DNA of 7,143 nt from GCA-2733415 sp049614485 (GTDB taxonomy: Bacteria > Bacteroidota > Bacteroidia > Flavobacteriales > Flavobacteriaceae): assembly GCA_049614485.1 (NCBI GenBank), contig JBMZDR010000043.1, positions 1 to 7,143 on the forward strand. Direction: 5' to 3'. The notes under the pieces were generated by a model that had not been told where the DNA came from, searched no databases, and saw nothing but the letters and a program-made list of their open reading frames with translations. How positions within the stretch are numbered: position 1 is the stretch's first letter; each line of letters starts with the position of its first letter. Shown one piece after another: positions 1-5,996 of this stretch. Position numbers and translations under genes: made by a program.

Positions 1-2
1 AC

Positions 3-2096
3 AGCATCTGTTAATTTAATATCAGTACCACGTCCTGCCATGTTTGTGGCTATTGTAACAAAACCAGCTTGACCCGCTTCAGCAACAATATCAGCTTCTT
101 TTTTGTGCATTTTTGCATTCAAAACGTTGTGAGGAATACTACGTATTTTAAGCATTCTACTTAATAATTCTGATATTTCTACTGATGTTGTTCCAATTAA
201 TACTGGTCTACCTTCTTTTGAGAGTTTGGTAACCTCGTCAATAACAGCGTTGTATTTTTCACGTTTAGTTTTGTAAACCAAATCATCTCTATCGTCTCTT
301 GCTATAGGTCTGTTTGTAGGAATTTCTACAACATCTAATTCGTATATTTCCCAGAATTCACCAGCTTCAGTAACCGCAGTACCTGTCATTCCTGAAAGCT
401 TGTTGAACATTCTAAAGTAATTTTGAAGTGTTACTGTTGCAAATGTTTGTGTTGCAGCTTCAATTTTACAGTCTTCTTTTGCTTCAATAGCTTGGTGTAA
501 ACCATCTGAGTAACGACGCCCGTCCATGATACGACCAGTAGATTCATCTACAATCATAACTTTATTATCCATTACAACATACTCTACATCTTTTTCGAAT
601 AAGGTGTATGCTTTTAATAATTGGTTTAAAGTGTGGATGCGTTCACTCTTGATACTAAAGTCTCTGTATAAATCTTCTTTTTGAGCAGCTTCTTCCTCAA
701 CAGCTAAGTTTAAAGCTTCAATTTTAGCAACTTCAGTACCGATGTCTGGCATTACAAAGAAATCTTTGTTGTCACCTCCAGATAAATATTCAATACCTTT
801 ATCTGTTAATTCTATTTGATTGTTTTTTTCTTCAATAACAAAGTACAACTCAGCATCTACCTTTGGCATTTCCTTGTTGTTGTCTGCCATGTAGAAGTTT
901 TCTGTTTTTTGTAGTAATTGACGGATACCATCTTCACTTAAAAACTTAATTAAGGCTTTGTTTTTAGGTAAACCTCTAAACACACGTAGCAACTGAATAC
1001 CACCTTCTTTAGTATCACCTGATGCAATTAGTTTTTTAGCTTCTGCTAAAACACCAACCAATTGCTTGCGTTGTATTTCTACAATATCAGAAATTTGAGG
1101 TTTTAACTCGTTAAACTCATGACGGTCACCTTGTGGTACGGGTCCTGAAATAATTAATGGCGTACGCGCATCATCAATTAAAACAGAATCGACCTCATCA
1201 ATAATGGCATAGTTGTGTTTACGTTGTACCAAGTCATTTGGTGCGTGTGACATGTTATCACGCAAGTAGTCAAAACCAAATTCGTTATTTGTTCCGTATG
1301 TAATATCAGCGTTATAAGCTTTACGACGTTCTGGTGAGTTAGGTTGGTAGTAGTCAATACAATCAACTGTTAGTCCGTGAAACTGAAATATTGGCGCCAT
1401 CCATGCGCTATCACGTTTTGCTAGGTAATCATTTACTGTTACTAAGTGCACACCGTTTCCGGTAAGTGCGTTCAAGTAAACAGGTAAAGTTGCTACTAAA
1501 GTTTTTCCTTCTCCAGTATGCATTTCTGCAATTTTACCTTGGTGCATGGCAACCCCACCAATAAGTTGCACATCATAATGTATCATGTTCCAAACTACAG
1601 GTGTACCGGCAGCATCCCATGAGGTTTGCCATACCGCTTTGTCGCCTTCAAGCGCTACATAGTCTTTAGTTCCTGAAAGTTCTCTGTCATAGGTAGATGC
1701 GGTTACACTTACGGTGTCTTCATTTGTAAAACGCTTAGCCGTTTCTTTAACAACAGCAAAGGCTTCTGGTAAAATGTCAAGCAATACTTGTTCAGTAATG
1801 ACATAAGCCTCTTCATTAAGCTTATCAATTTTTAAGTACAACTCTTCTTTTTTGTCAATATCTGTGGTAGCTTCTATCTCTTCTTTTAAAGTAGAAATGT
1901 TACTATTGATTTCAGAAATTGAATCTTGAATTTTTGCTTTAAAAGCATCTGTTTTTGCTCTTAAGTCATCATGAGATAAATTGACTAAGGTTGGTTCAAT
2001 TTTTTTAATTTTCTCTACCAAAGGTTTGATCTCTTTGATGTCTTTTTGAGATTTATCTCCGACAAATACTTTAAGTATTTTATTAATAAAATCCAT
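3..2096 (-). CDS. secA: Protein translocase subunit SecA (N-terminal part, cut by window edge)
   Basis: SecA is the ATPase motor that drives unfolded preproteins through the SecYEG channel of the inner membrane. The visible 698 residues begin with MDFINKILKVFVGDKS and include the nucleotide-binding motif MHTGEGKT (192-199), VTVNDYLAKRD (219-229), the Walker B-type DEVDS (300-304) followed by DDARTPLIISG, the preprotein cross-linking region, the conserved block VDESTGRIMDGRRYSDGLHQ (516-535), LSGMTGTA (567-574) and the helicase motif MAGRGTDI (686-693). The remaining C-terminal part (rest of NBD2, scaffold, wing, zinc tail) lies left of the window; relatives are roughly 1,100 residues. Compared with E. 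coli SecA there is extra sequence around residues 57-95 and 124-168, a feature I associate with Bacteroidota SecA. The ATG at 2096 fits the usual SecA N-terminus. No frameshift is visible. No clear TAnnTTTG promoter was found upstream; the leader contains inverted repeats. Confidence 0.98.
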   Translation of the reverse strand, partial: MDFINKILKVFVGDKSQKDIKEIKPLVEKIKKIEPTLVNLSHDDLRAKTDAFKAKIQDSISEINSNISTLKEEIEATTDIDKKEELYLKIDKLNEEAYVITEQVLLDILPEAFAVVKETAKRFTNEDTVSVTASTYDRELSGTKDYVALEGDKAVWQTSWDAAGTPVVWNMIHYDVQLIGGVAMHQGKIAEMHTGEGKTLVATLPVYLNALTGNGVHLVTVNDYLAKRDSAWMAPIFQFHGLTVDCIDYYQPNSPERRKAYNADITYGTNNEFGFDYLRDNMSHAPNDLVQRKHNYAIIDEVDSVLIDDARTPLIISGPVPQGDRHEFNELKPQISDIVEIQRKQLVGVLAEAKKLIASGDTKEGGIQLLRVFRGLPKNKALIKFLSEDGIRQLLQKTENFYMADNNKEMPKVDAELYFVIEEKNNQIELTDKGIEYLSGGDNKDFFVMPDIGTEVAKIEALNLAVEEEAAQKEDLYRDFSIKSERIHTLNQLLKAYTLFEKDVEYVVMDNKVMIVDESTGRIMDGRRYSDGLHQAIEAKEDCKIEAATQTFATVTLQNYFRMFNKLSGMTGTAVTEAGEFWEIYELDVVEIPTNRPIARDDRDDLVYKTKREKYNAVIDEVTKLSKEGRPVLIGTTSVEISELLSRMLKIRSIPHNVLNAKMHKKEADIVAEAGQAGFVTIATNMAGRGTDIKLTDA

Positions 2097-2112
2097 AGTG
2101 TAATGTGTTTTA

Positions 2113-2134
2113 ACCCTTGTTTTAAAGAAAGGGT
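2113..2134. repeat. Short inverted repeat in the secA leader
   Basis: ACCCTT (2113-2118) and AAGGGT (2129-2134) are exact reverse complements separated by 10 bp. The hairpin would lie 17 to 38 nt before the secA ATG in the mRNA. A six-bp stem with a ten-base loop is modest and may be chance. No T-run follows in either direction, so it does not look like a terminator. Confidence 0.4.
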
Positions 2135-2154
2135 GGTTGTTTGATGTTTGTCAA

Positions 2155-2165
2155 AACAGCCTGTT
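2155..2165. repeat. Short dyad AACAG-C-CTGTT upstream of secA
   Basis: The five-base arms AACAG and CTGTT are exact reverse complements around a single C, about 59 to 69 bp upstream of the secA start. The form resembles a dimeric-protein operator half-site pair, but an 11-bp dyad can arise by chance and no second copy was seen in the window. No regulator can be assigned. Confidence 0.3.
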
Positions 2166-2173
2166 GTTATGGT

Positions 2174-2209
2174 GTAACTACAGCAGTGTCTTAATACTGA
2201 GGTAGTTAC
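2174..2209. repeat. Interrupted inverted repeat in the DUF2795-secA intergenic region
   Basis: GTAACTAC (2174-2181) and GTAGTTAC (2202-2209) are perfect 8-bp reverse complements. Inside them CAGT (2184-2187) and ACTG (2196-2199) add four more pairs after a symmetric 2x2 internal loop, leaving an 8-base loop. It lies 78 to 113 bp upstream of the secA ATG and 10 bp or more beyond the DUF2795 terminator. It has no T-run, so it is more likely a leader structure or protein site than a terminator. Function is unknown. Confidence 0.5.
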
Positions 2210-2218
2210 TTATGACAC

Positions 2219-2250
2219 AAAAAAAGCCTCTAGTTATAGAGACTTTTTGC
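2219..2250 (-). terminator. Rho-independent terminator of the DUF2795 gene
   Basis: On the minus strand this forms a stem of AAAAAG/CTTTTT, one A-C mismatch, then TAGAG/CTCTA around a four-base loop (TAAC), followed by seven T residues. It begins 8 bp after the TAA of the DUF2795 gene, exactly where that gene's transcript should end. The stem is also A- and T-flanked on the other strand, so it could work both ways, but no plus-strand gene points into it. It separates DUF2795 transcription from secA. Confidence 0.8.
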
Positions 2251-2258
2251 TTATTTAT

Positions 2259-2480
2259 TTAATATTCTTCTTCGTTCCAAAGATAATCTTCTTCGGTAGG
2301 GTAGTCGGGCCAAATTTCTTCAATAGAATCATATTGATCACCTTCATCTTCAATTGCTTGAAGATTTTCTACAACTTCTAAAGGAGAACCGGTTCTAATT
2401 GCATAATCAATTAATTCATCTTTTGTTGCCGGCCATGGCGCATCACTTAAATGAGATGCTAATTCTAGAGTCCAATACAT
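2259..2480 (-). CDS. DUF2795 domain-containing small acidic protein
   Basis: A 73-residue cytoplasmic protein starting MYWTLELASHLSDAPWPATK, with no signal peptide or membrane segment. It matches my memory of the small DUF2795 proteins common in Bacteroidota, whose function is not known. Residues 1-45 read as a compact helical domain with a conserved-looking LSDAPWPATKDELIDYA stretch. The C-terminal half is strongly acidic and aromatic (SIEEIWPDYPTEEDYLWNEEEY begins at residue 52 and runs to the end), suggesting a protein-binding tail rather than nucleic-acid binding. It is a single-gene unit: it has a good promoter at 2507-2536, a short leader of about 20 nt, and a terminator 8 bp after its stop. 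It sits between the adenosyltransferase gene and secA, all on the same strand, but 131 bp and 162 bp away respectively. I assign no molecular function. Confidence 0.9.
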   Translation of the reverse strand: MYWTLELASHLSDAPWPATKDELIDYAIRTGSPLEVVENLQAIEDEGDQYDSIEEIWPDYPTEEDYLWNEEEY

Positions 2481-2506
2481 AATTGTAACTAATTTTTAAT
2501 TTTAAG

Positions 2507-2536
2507 CAAAAATAATTTTTTAAATGAATAAATCAA
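2507..2536 (-). promoter_or_regulatory. Bacteroidota-type promoter of the DUF2795 gene
   Basis: On the minus strand a -33 element TTG (2536-2534) is followed by exactly 19 bp and a perfect -7 element TATTTTTG (2514-2507; consensus TAnnTTTG). The -7 element ends 27 bp before the ATG at 2480, which predicts a leader of about 20 nt. This is the sigma-70-type promoter form of Bacteroidota. No Shine-Dalgarno sequence is present, as is usual in the phylum. Confidence 0.75.
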
Positions 2537-2611
2537 GTAAAAAGTTAATTATTTCAAATATTTTTTAAAAGAACGTTTTTTTGTTATTAAGCAGTGGTGT
2601 TTAATGAGTTC

Positions 2612-3184
2612 TTAATATTTTTTAGGAATCCATTTAATTTCCTCTGCCTTCAAGTCATAGGACAACTTTCGTGCCAATACAAAAAGATAGTCAGAAAGTC
2701 TATTTAAATACTTTAAAGCACGTTCGTCAAAGGGGGAATTGCTATACAATTCACTCGCTAAACGTTCGGCACGTCTGCATACACAGCGTGCAATGTGACA
2801 ATATGACACGGTAGTATGACCGCCTGGTAATACAAAGTGAGTCATTGGTGGTAAATCTTGTTCCATTGTGTCAATTTCGGTTTCTAAAGTTTCAATATCA
2901 GCCTCTTCAACCTTAGGAATATTCAAGCGTTCTTTACCGTTTTTCAAAACTTGTTTGTCTGGGTCTGTAGCTAAAATGGCTCCAAGAGTAAACAATTTGT
3001 CTTGTATGTCAATCAGGACGTTTTTAGAGTTCTTGTCAATAGGCTGATCTCTAATTAACCCAATGTATGAATTTAATTCGTCTACAGTTCCGTAACTGTC
3101 TATGCGTATGTGGTGTTTAGGAACTCGTGTGCCGCCAAATAGAGCAGTGGTACCTTTATCTCCTGTTTTGGTATATACTTTCAT
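2612..3184 (-). CDS. pduO: Cob(I)yrinic acid a,c-diamide / cob(I)alamin adenosyltransferase, PduO type
   Basis: The enzyme transfers the adenosyl group of ATP to cob(I)alamin, giving coenzyme B12; it acts as a cytoplasmic trimer in this family. The 190-residue length is typical. Visible family motifs in order are the N-terminal ATP-binding TKTGDKGTT (5-13), YGTVDELNSYIG (31-42) with the conserved Asp35, FVLPGG (117-122), the arginine-rich RCVCRRAER (133-141) that contacts ATP, and LNRLSDYLFVLAR (160-172). All key positions appear intact. The gene lies 66 bp downstream of the methyltransferase gene on the same strand and probably belongs to the ABC-F transcript, because no promoter consensus was found in the gap. 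An inverted repeat covers its ATG. No cobalamin biosynthesis gene, B12-dependent enzyme or cobalamin riboswitch is visible nearby, so the role here is likely salvage of imported corrinoid (inference). Confidence 0.95.
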   Translation of the reverse strand: MKVYTKTGDKGTTALFGGTRVPKHHIRIDSYGTVDELNSYIGLIRDQPIDKNSKNVLIDIQDKLFTLGAILATDPDKQVLKNGKERLNIPKVEEADIETLETEIDTMEQDLPPMTHFVLPGGHTTVSYCHIARCVCRRAERLASELYSNSPFDERALKYLNRLSDYLFVLARKLSYDLKAEEIKWIPKKY

Positions 3185-3214
3185 CTTGTAAAATTAGTAA
3201 TTTATAAGATGAAA
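3179..3214. repeat. Inverted repeat over the adenosyltransferase start codon
   Basis: TTTCATCTT (3179-3187) and AAGATGAAA (3206-3214) are perfect 9-bp reverse complements. After one mismatched position (3188/3205) four more pairs form (3189-3192 with 3201-3204). In the minus-strand mRNA the 3' arm contains the ATG (3184-3182) and the second codon, so folding would bury the start codon in the stem. It could act as a translational control hairpin or as an operator, or be a by-product of AT-rich sequence. Confidence 0.6.
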
Positions 3215-3250
3215 ACGAAGTGTTTATAAGGTCAATTTTTTATAGGCAAG

Positions 3251-4021
3251 TTATGCTCTAATTATGAAATGCTCTTTGTGTTTGTTTTCTGTTCTGAAGA
3301 ATACAAAGCCCCAGTAAAACGTGTCTATGGTAATTGTGACCTTTGGGTGGTTTTTTAACTCTGTCCACGCATCTTCCATGTCTTTGGACCAATGAATATC
3401 GTCAAAAATAAACACGGTATCGTTGGTGGCTTGTTGCACTAAAGTGTTAAAGTATGATAATGTTGCTTCTTTTTGGTGGTTACCGTCAAAATAAACCAAA
3501 TCAAAAGCTTGTGTATTGGAGTTTAAGTACTCTGAAAAGTCCGTAACTATGGGGGTGATGTTGTGTAAATGATGTGTTTCAAATTGCGCTTTAGCAATAG
3601 CGGCAGTTTCTGGGCACCCTTCTAGAGTGGTTATTTTTGTTTTAGGAGCAGTAAAAGCTATTGCAGATGATGCCAAGCCTAATGACGTGCCCAGTTCTAA
3701 AACTGAATTAAATTTGAAATACCCTGCTAGTCTAGCAAGTAGCTTAGCTCTTTTTGGGGTGATTCCTGCAGTTTTGGCAATTGCTGAAATTTCTCGTTCA
3801 GCGCTTTTAAACCGCCTGCTGCCTGCGCCAAAATCAGTTACAGAAATAGTGTTTTTATTAGTAAGTAGGCCAGCTCGGTATAGCTGTAGCTTTTTATAAA
3901 CAGGAAGTTCTGATTTGTTGTAAAAGCATTTGGTAATTAAGTCATACACAAAGGGTGAGTGCACACCGTGCTCATTGGTAGAAGCAAATAAAAACTTAAA
4001 ATATGCAATAACCTGAAACAT
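3251..4021 (-). CDS. Class I SAM-dependent methyltransferase
   Basis: A 256-residue soluble protein with a Rossmann-type methyltransferase core. The SAM-binding glycine-rich motif I is VLELGTSLGLAS (107-118); the acidic residue closing strand 2 is in TTLEGCP (131-137); the motif IV-like region is DLVYFDGNH (174-182), followed by FIFDDIHW (204-211) with paired aspartates. This pattern resembles the Methyltransf_24 / O-methyltransferase-like group, and proteins of this length are common in Flavobacteriaceae. The N-terminal 100 residues form a helical cap with HGVHSPFVYDLI (18-29) and FGAGSRR (64-70), which may shape the substrate site. The substrate cannot be read from the sequence. The ATG at 4021 lies only 7 bp after the stop of the ABC-F gene, so the two are almost certainly one transcript and possibly translationally coupled. 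Confidence 0.9.
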   Translation of the reverse strand: MFQVIAYFKFLFASTNEHGVHSPFVYDLITKCFYNKSELPVYKKLQLYRAGLLTNKNTISVTDFGAGSRRFKSAEREISAIAKTAGITPKRAKLLARLAGYFKFNSVLELGTSLGLASSAIAFTAPKTKITTLEGCPETAAIAKAQFETHHLHNITPIVTDFSEYLNSNTQAFDLVYFDGNHQKEATLSYFNTLVQQATNDTVFIFDDIHWSKDMEDAWTELKNHPKVTITIDTFYWGFVFFRTENKHKEHFIIRA

Positions 4022-4028
4022 GATTCGT

Positions 4029-5888
4029 TTAGTCTTCTAGTTTAGCTGATAATTCAAACCAACGCATTTCTTTGTCTTCTATTGCGTTGCTGATGGATTT
4101 AATTTCTTTTGAAACACGCTCAATATCGTCAACAGAATAGTCTTTTGTGGCAAAACTGTTTTCAAGTTCTTTTTTCTCGCGTTCTAATTTTTGAATGTCT
4201 TTTTCTAAGCGATTGTATTCTTTTTGTTCGTTAAATGATAGCTGAATTTTTGTTTCTTTTTTCCACGTGGTTTTTTCCTTCTTTTCTTCAGTTTTTAGTT
4301 CAGGTGTACTGCTATCTTCGTATGTTCTGAAATCAGAATAATTTCCTGGAAAATCCTCTACAACGCCTTCGCCTCTAAATACGAATAAATGGTCTACAAC
4401 TTTATCCATAAAATAACGGTCATGAGACACAACAATTAAACAGCCTGGGTAGTCTAATAAAAAGTTTTCAAGTACGCTAAGTGTAACAATGTCTAAGTCG
4501 TTTGTTGGTTCATCTAAAATCAAGAAGTTAGGGTTCTGAATTAAAACAGTACATAGGTATAAGCGTTTGCGCTCACCACCAGATAATTTCTCAACTTGGT
4601 CATACTGTTTCTTTTTGTCAAACAAAAAGCGTTCTAATAATTGTGATGCTGATATTTTACGTCCTTTAGAAAGTGGAATATAATCTCCAAATTCACGAAT
4701 TACTTCAATAACTTTTTGGCCTTCTTTTATGGGGATTCCTTTTTGGGTGTAATACCCAAACTTAACCGTATCACCAACAATAACTTTACCAGCATCTGGC
4801 GTATCAGTATTGGTTAACATGTTTAGAAAAGTAGATTTCCCTGCGCCGTTTTTACCGATAATTCCAATACGTTCACCTCTTATAAACGAGTAATTGAATT
4901 TTTCAAGAATTGTTTTTTCTCCAAACGCTTTGTAAACATTGTGGTATTCTACTATTTTGTTTCCTAGGCGTTCCATGTTAATCTCCAGTTCCATGGTGTG
5001 TTCTTTACGTCTGGAATGTGCTTTTTCCTTAATGTCGTAAAAATCATCAATACGCGATTTCGATTTTGTGGTACGTGCTTTCGGTTGGCGACGCATCCAA
5101 TCTAATTCTTTTTTGAAGAGATTTTTCGCTTTGCCAATTTCAGTGTTTTCGGCAGTTTTTCTTGCTTCTTTTTTCTCCAAATAATAGGAATAGTTACCTT
5201 TATAGCTGTATATCTGTCCGTTTTCTAATTCTATGATTTCATTACACACACGTTCTAAAAAATAACGGTCGTGCGTTACCATAAACAAGGTGATGTTTTC
5301 TTTCTTAAAGTAAGTTTCTAGCCACTCAATCATTCCTAAATCTAAATGATTGGTAGGTTCATCTAAAATTAACAAATCAGGTTTGTTGATTAGTATGATG
5401 GCTAAAGCTAACCGCTTTTTTTGTCCACCAGACAGCAAGCTTACTTTCTGGTCTAATTGGTCAAGTTTTAGTTTGAAGAGTATTTGTTTGTATTGTGTTT
5501 CAAAATCCCATGCTTGATGCCGCTCCATAAGTTCAAACGCTTTTTGATAAGCATCGGCGTCATCAGGATTTTCTAAAGCTTTTTCATAGTGCTGAATAAC
5601 TTTTAACGTAGGGTTATCTGACGCGAAAATTGTTTCTTCAATAGTTAGGTTTTCGTTAAAAACATCATCTTGAGAAAGAAAAGAAATGCTTAAATCTTTA
5701 CGTTTTACAATTTGTCCGGTGTCAGATTCATCACGATTAGTGATAATGTTTAAAATGGTTGATTTTCCAGTACCATTTTTAGCAATAAAAGCTATTTTTT
5801 GGTCTTTGTTAATTCCAAATGAAACATTGTCAAATAACACACGTTCACCGTATGCTTTTGAGATGTTTTCTACAGATAAGTAGTTCAC
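4029..5888 (-). CDS. uup: ABC-F family ATPase, Uup type
   Basis: A 619-residue cytoplasmic protein with two ABC ATPase domains in one chain and no membrane segments. ABC-F proteins act on the ribosome; Uup-type members are linked to translation quality and tolerance of DNA branch structures. Domain 1 has Walker A AKNGTGKST (36-44), signature LSGGQKKR (152-159), Walker B LLILDEPTNHLD (172-183) and switch His206. Domain 2 has GKNGAGKST (345-353), LSGGERKR (435-442), FLILDEPTNDLD (455-466) and His489. A basic inter-domain linker (about 264-293) and a charged C-terminal coiled coil (about 550-619) point to Uup rather than EttA. The start is GTG at 5888: an in-frame TAA lies five codons upstream and the next in-frame ATG is residue 121, after Walker A. 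The first Walker A glycine of domain 1 is Ala36, which should be tolerated. The gene heads the minus-strand cluster; no full promoter consensus was found upstream. Confidence 0.95.
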   Translation of the reverse strand: MNYLSVENISKAYGERVLFDNVSFGINKDQKIAFIAKNGTGKSTILNIITNRDESDTGQIVKRKDLSISFLSQDDVFNENLTIEETIFASDNPTLKVIQHYEKALENPDDADAYQKAFELMERHQAWDFETQYKQILFKLKLDQLDQKVSLLSGGQKKRLALAIILINKPDLLILDEPTNHLDLGMIEWLETYFKKENITLFMVTHDRYFLERVCNEIIELENGQIYSYKGNYSYYLEKKEARKTAENTEIGKAKNLFKKELDWMRRQPKARTTKSKSRIDDFYDIKEKAHSRRKEHTMELEINMERLGNKIVEYHNVYKAFGEKTILEKFNYSFIRGERIGIIGKNGAGKSTFLNMLTNTDTPDAGKVIVGDTVKFGYYTQKGIPIKEGQKVIEVIREFGDYIPLSKGRKISASQLLERFLFDKKKQYDQVEKLSGGERKRLYLCTVLIQNPNFLILDEPTNDLDIVTLSVLENFLLDYPGCLIVVSHDRYFMDKVVDHLFVFRGEGVVEDFPGNYSDFRTYEDSSTPELKTEEKKEKTTWKKETKIQLSFNEQKEYNRLEKDIQKLEREKKELENSFATKDYSVDDIERVSKEIKSISNAIEDKEMRWFELSAKLED

Positions 5889-5964
5889 GTTTTTAATTTT
5901 TTACAAATTAAGTTGAAATTCTTTAGATATAAGGTATAAAGTTTTATTATTACTATTGAAAAGT

Positions 5965-5972
5965 TATATTTG
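5965..5972 (+). promoter_or_regulatory. -7 element of the polysaccharide export operon promoter
   Basis: TATATTTG is a perfect match to the Bacteroidota -7 consensus TAnnTTTG. It ends 24 bp before the ATG at 5997, giving a predicted leader of about 18 nt. The -33 element is weak: at the standard 19-bp spacing (5943-5945) the sequence is TTT rather than TTG. A degenerate -33 could mean moderate or activator-dependent expression (inference). Confidence 0.6.
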
Positions 5973-5996
5973 TCACTTACTAAAAAATGAATACCA

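Noticed and set aside
36..44. Domain 1 Walker A of the ABC-F protein has Ala at the first glycine (residue numbering) as a sign of an inactive ATPase
   Set aside because: The core GTGKST, signature, Walker B and switch histidine are intact; Ala for the first Gly is tolerated and, as I recall, common in Bacteroidota members.
1178..1366. 62-codon minus-strand open frame
   Set aside because: It lies wholly inside secA in another frame and its translation is low-complexity; secA is unmistakable here.
2122..2154. Possible leader peptide before secA (TTG start, MTNIKQPPFL), reminiscent of a SecM-like arrest peptide because of the Pro-Pro pair
   Set aside because: It has a TTG start, only ten residues and no membrane or signal segment; arrest peptides that sense secretion need an export signal.
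2567..2582. A-rich/T-rich palindrome around AACGTT as a terminator after the adenosyltransferase gene
   Set aside because: On the minus strand the stem has an A-C mismatch, only weak A-T pairs and no proper T-run; too weak to call.
3185..3250. Cobalamin riboswitch upstream of the adenosyltransferase
   Set aside because: The 66-bp gap is too short and contains no recognisable B12-box sequence.
3627..3899. 90-codon plus-strand open frame
   Set aside because: It is antisense to the methyltransferase gene, with no family resemblance and no promoter; treated as a shadow.
5686..5883. 65-codon plus-strand open frame
   Set aside because: It is antisense to the N-terminal ABC-F domain, including the Walker A region; treated as a shadow.
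5904..5911. Possible -7 element for the ABC-F gene (minus strand TTAATTTG)
   Set aside because: One mismatch in the essential TA and no TTG at the expected 19-bp spacing; not called.
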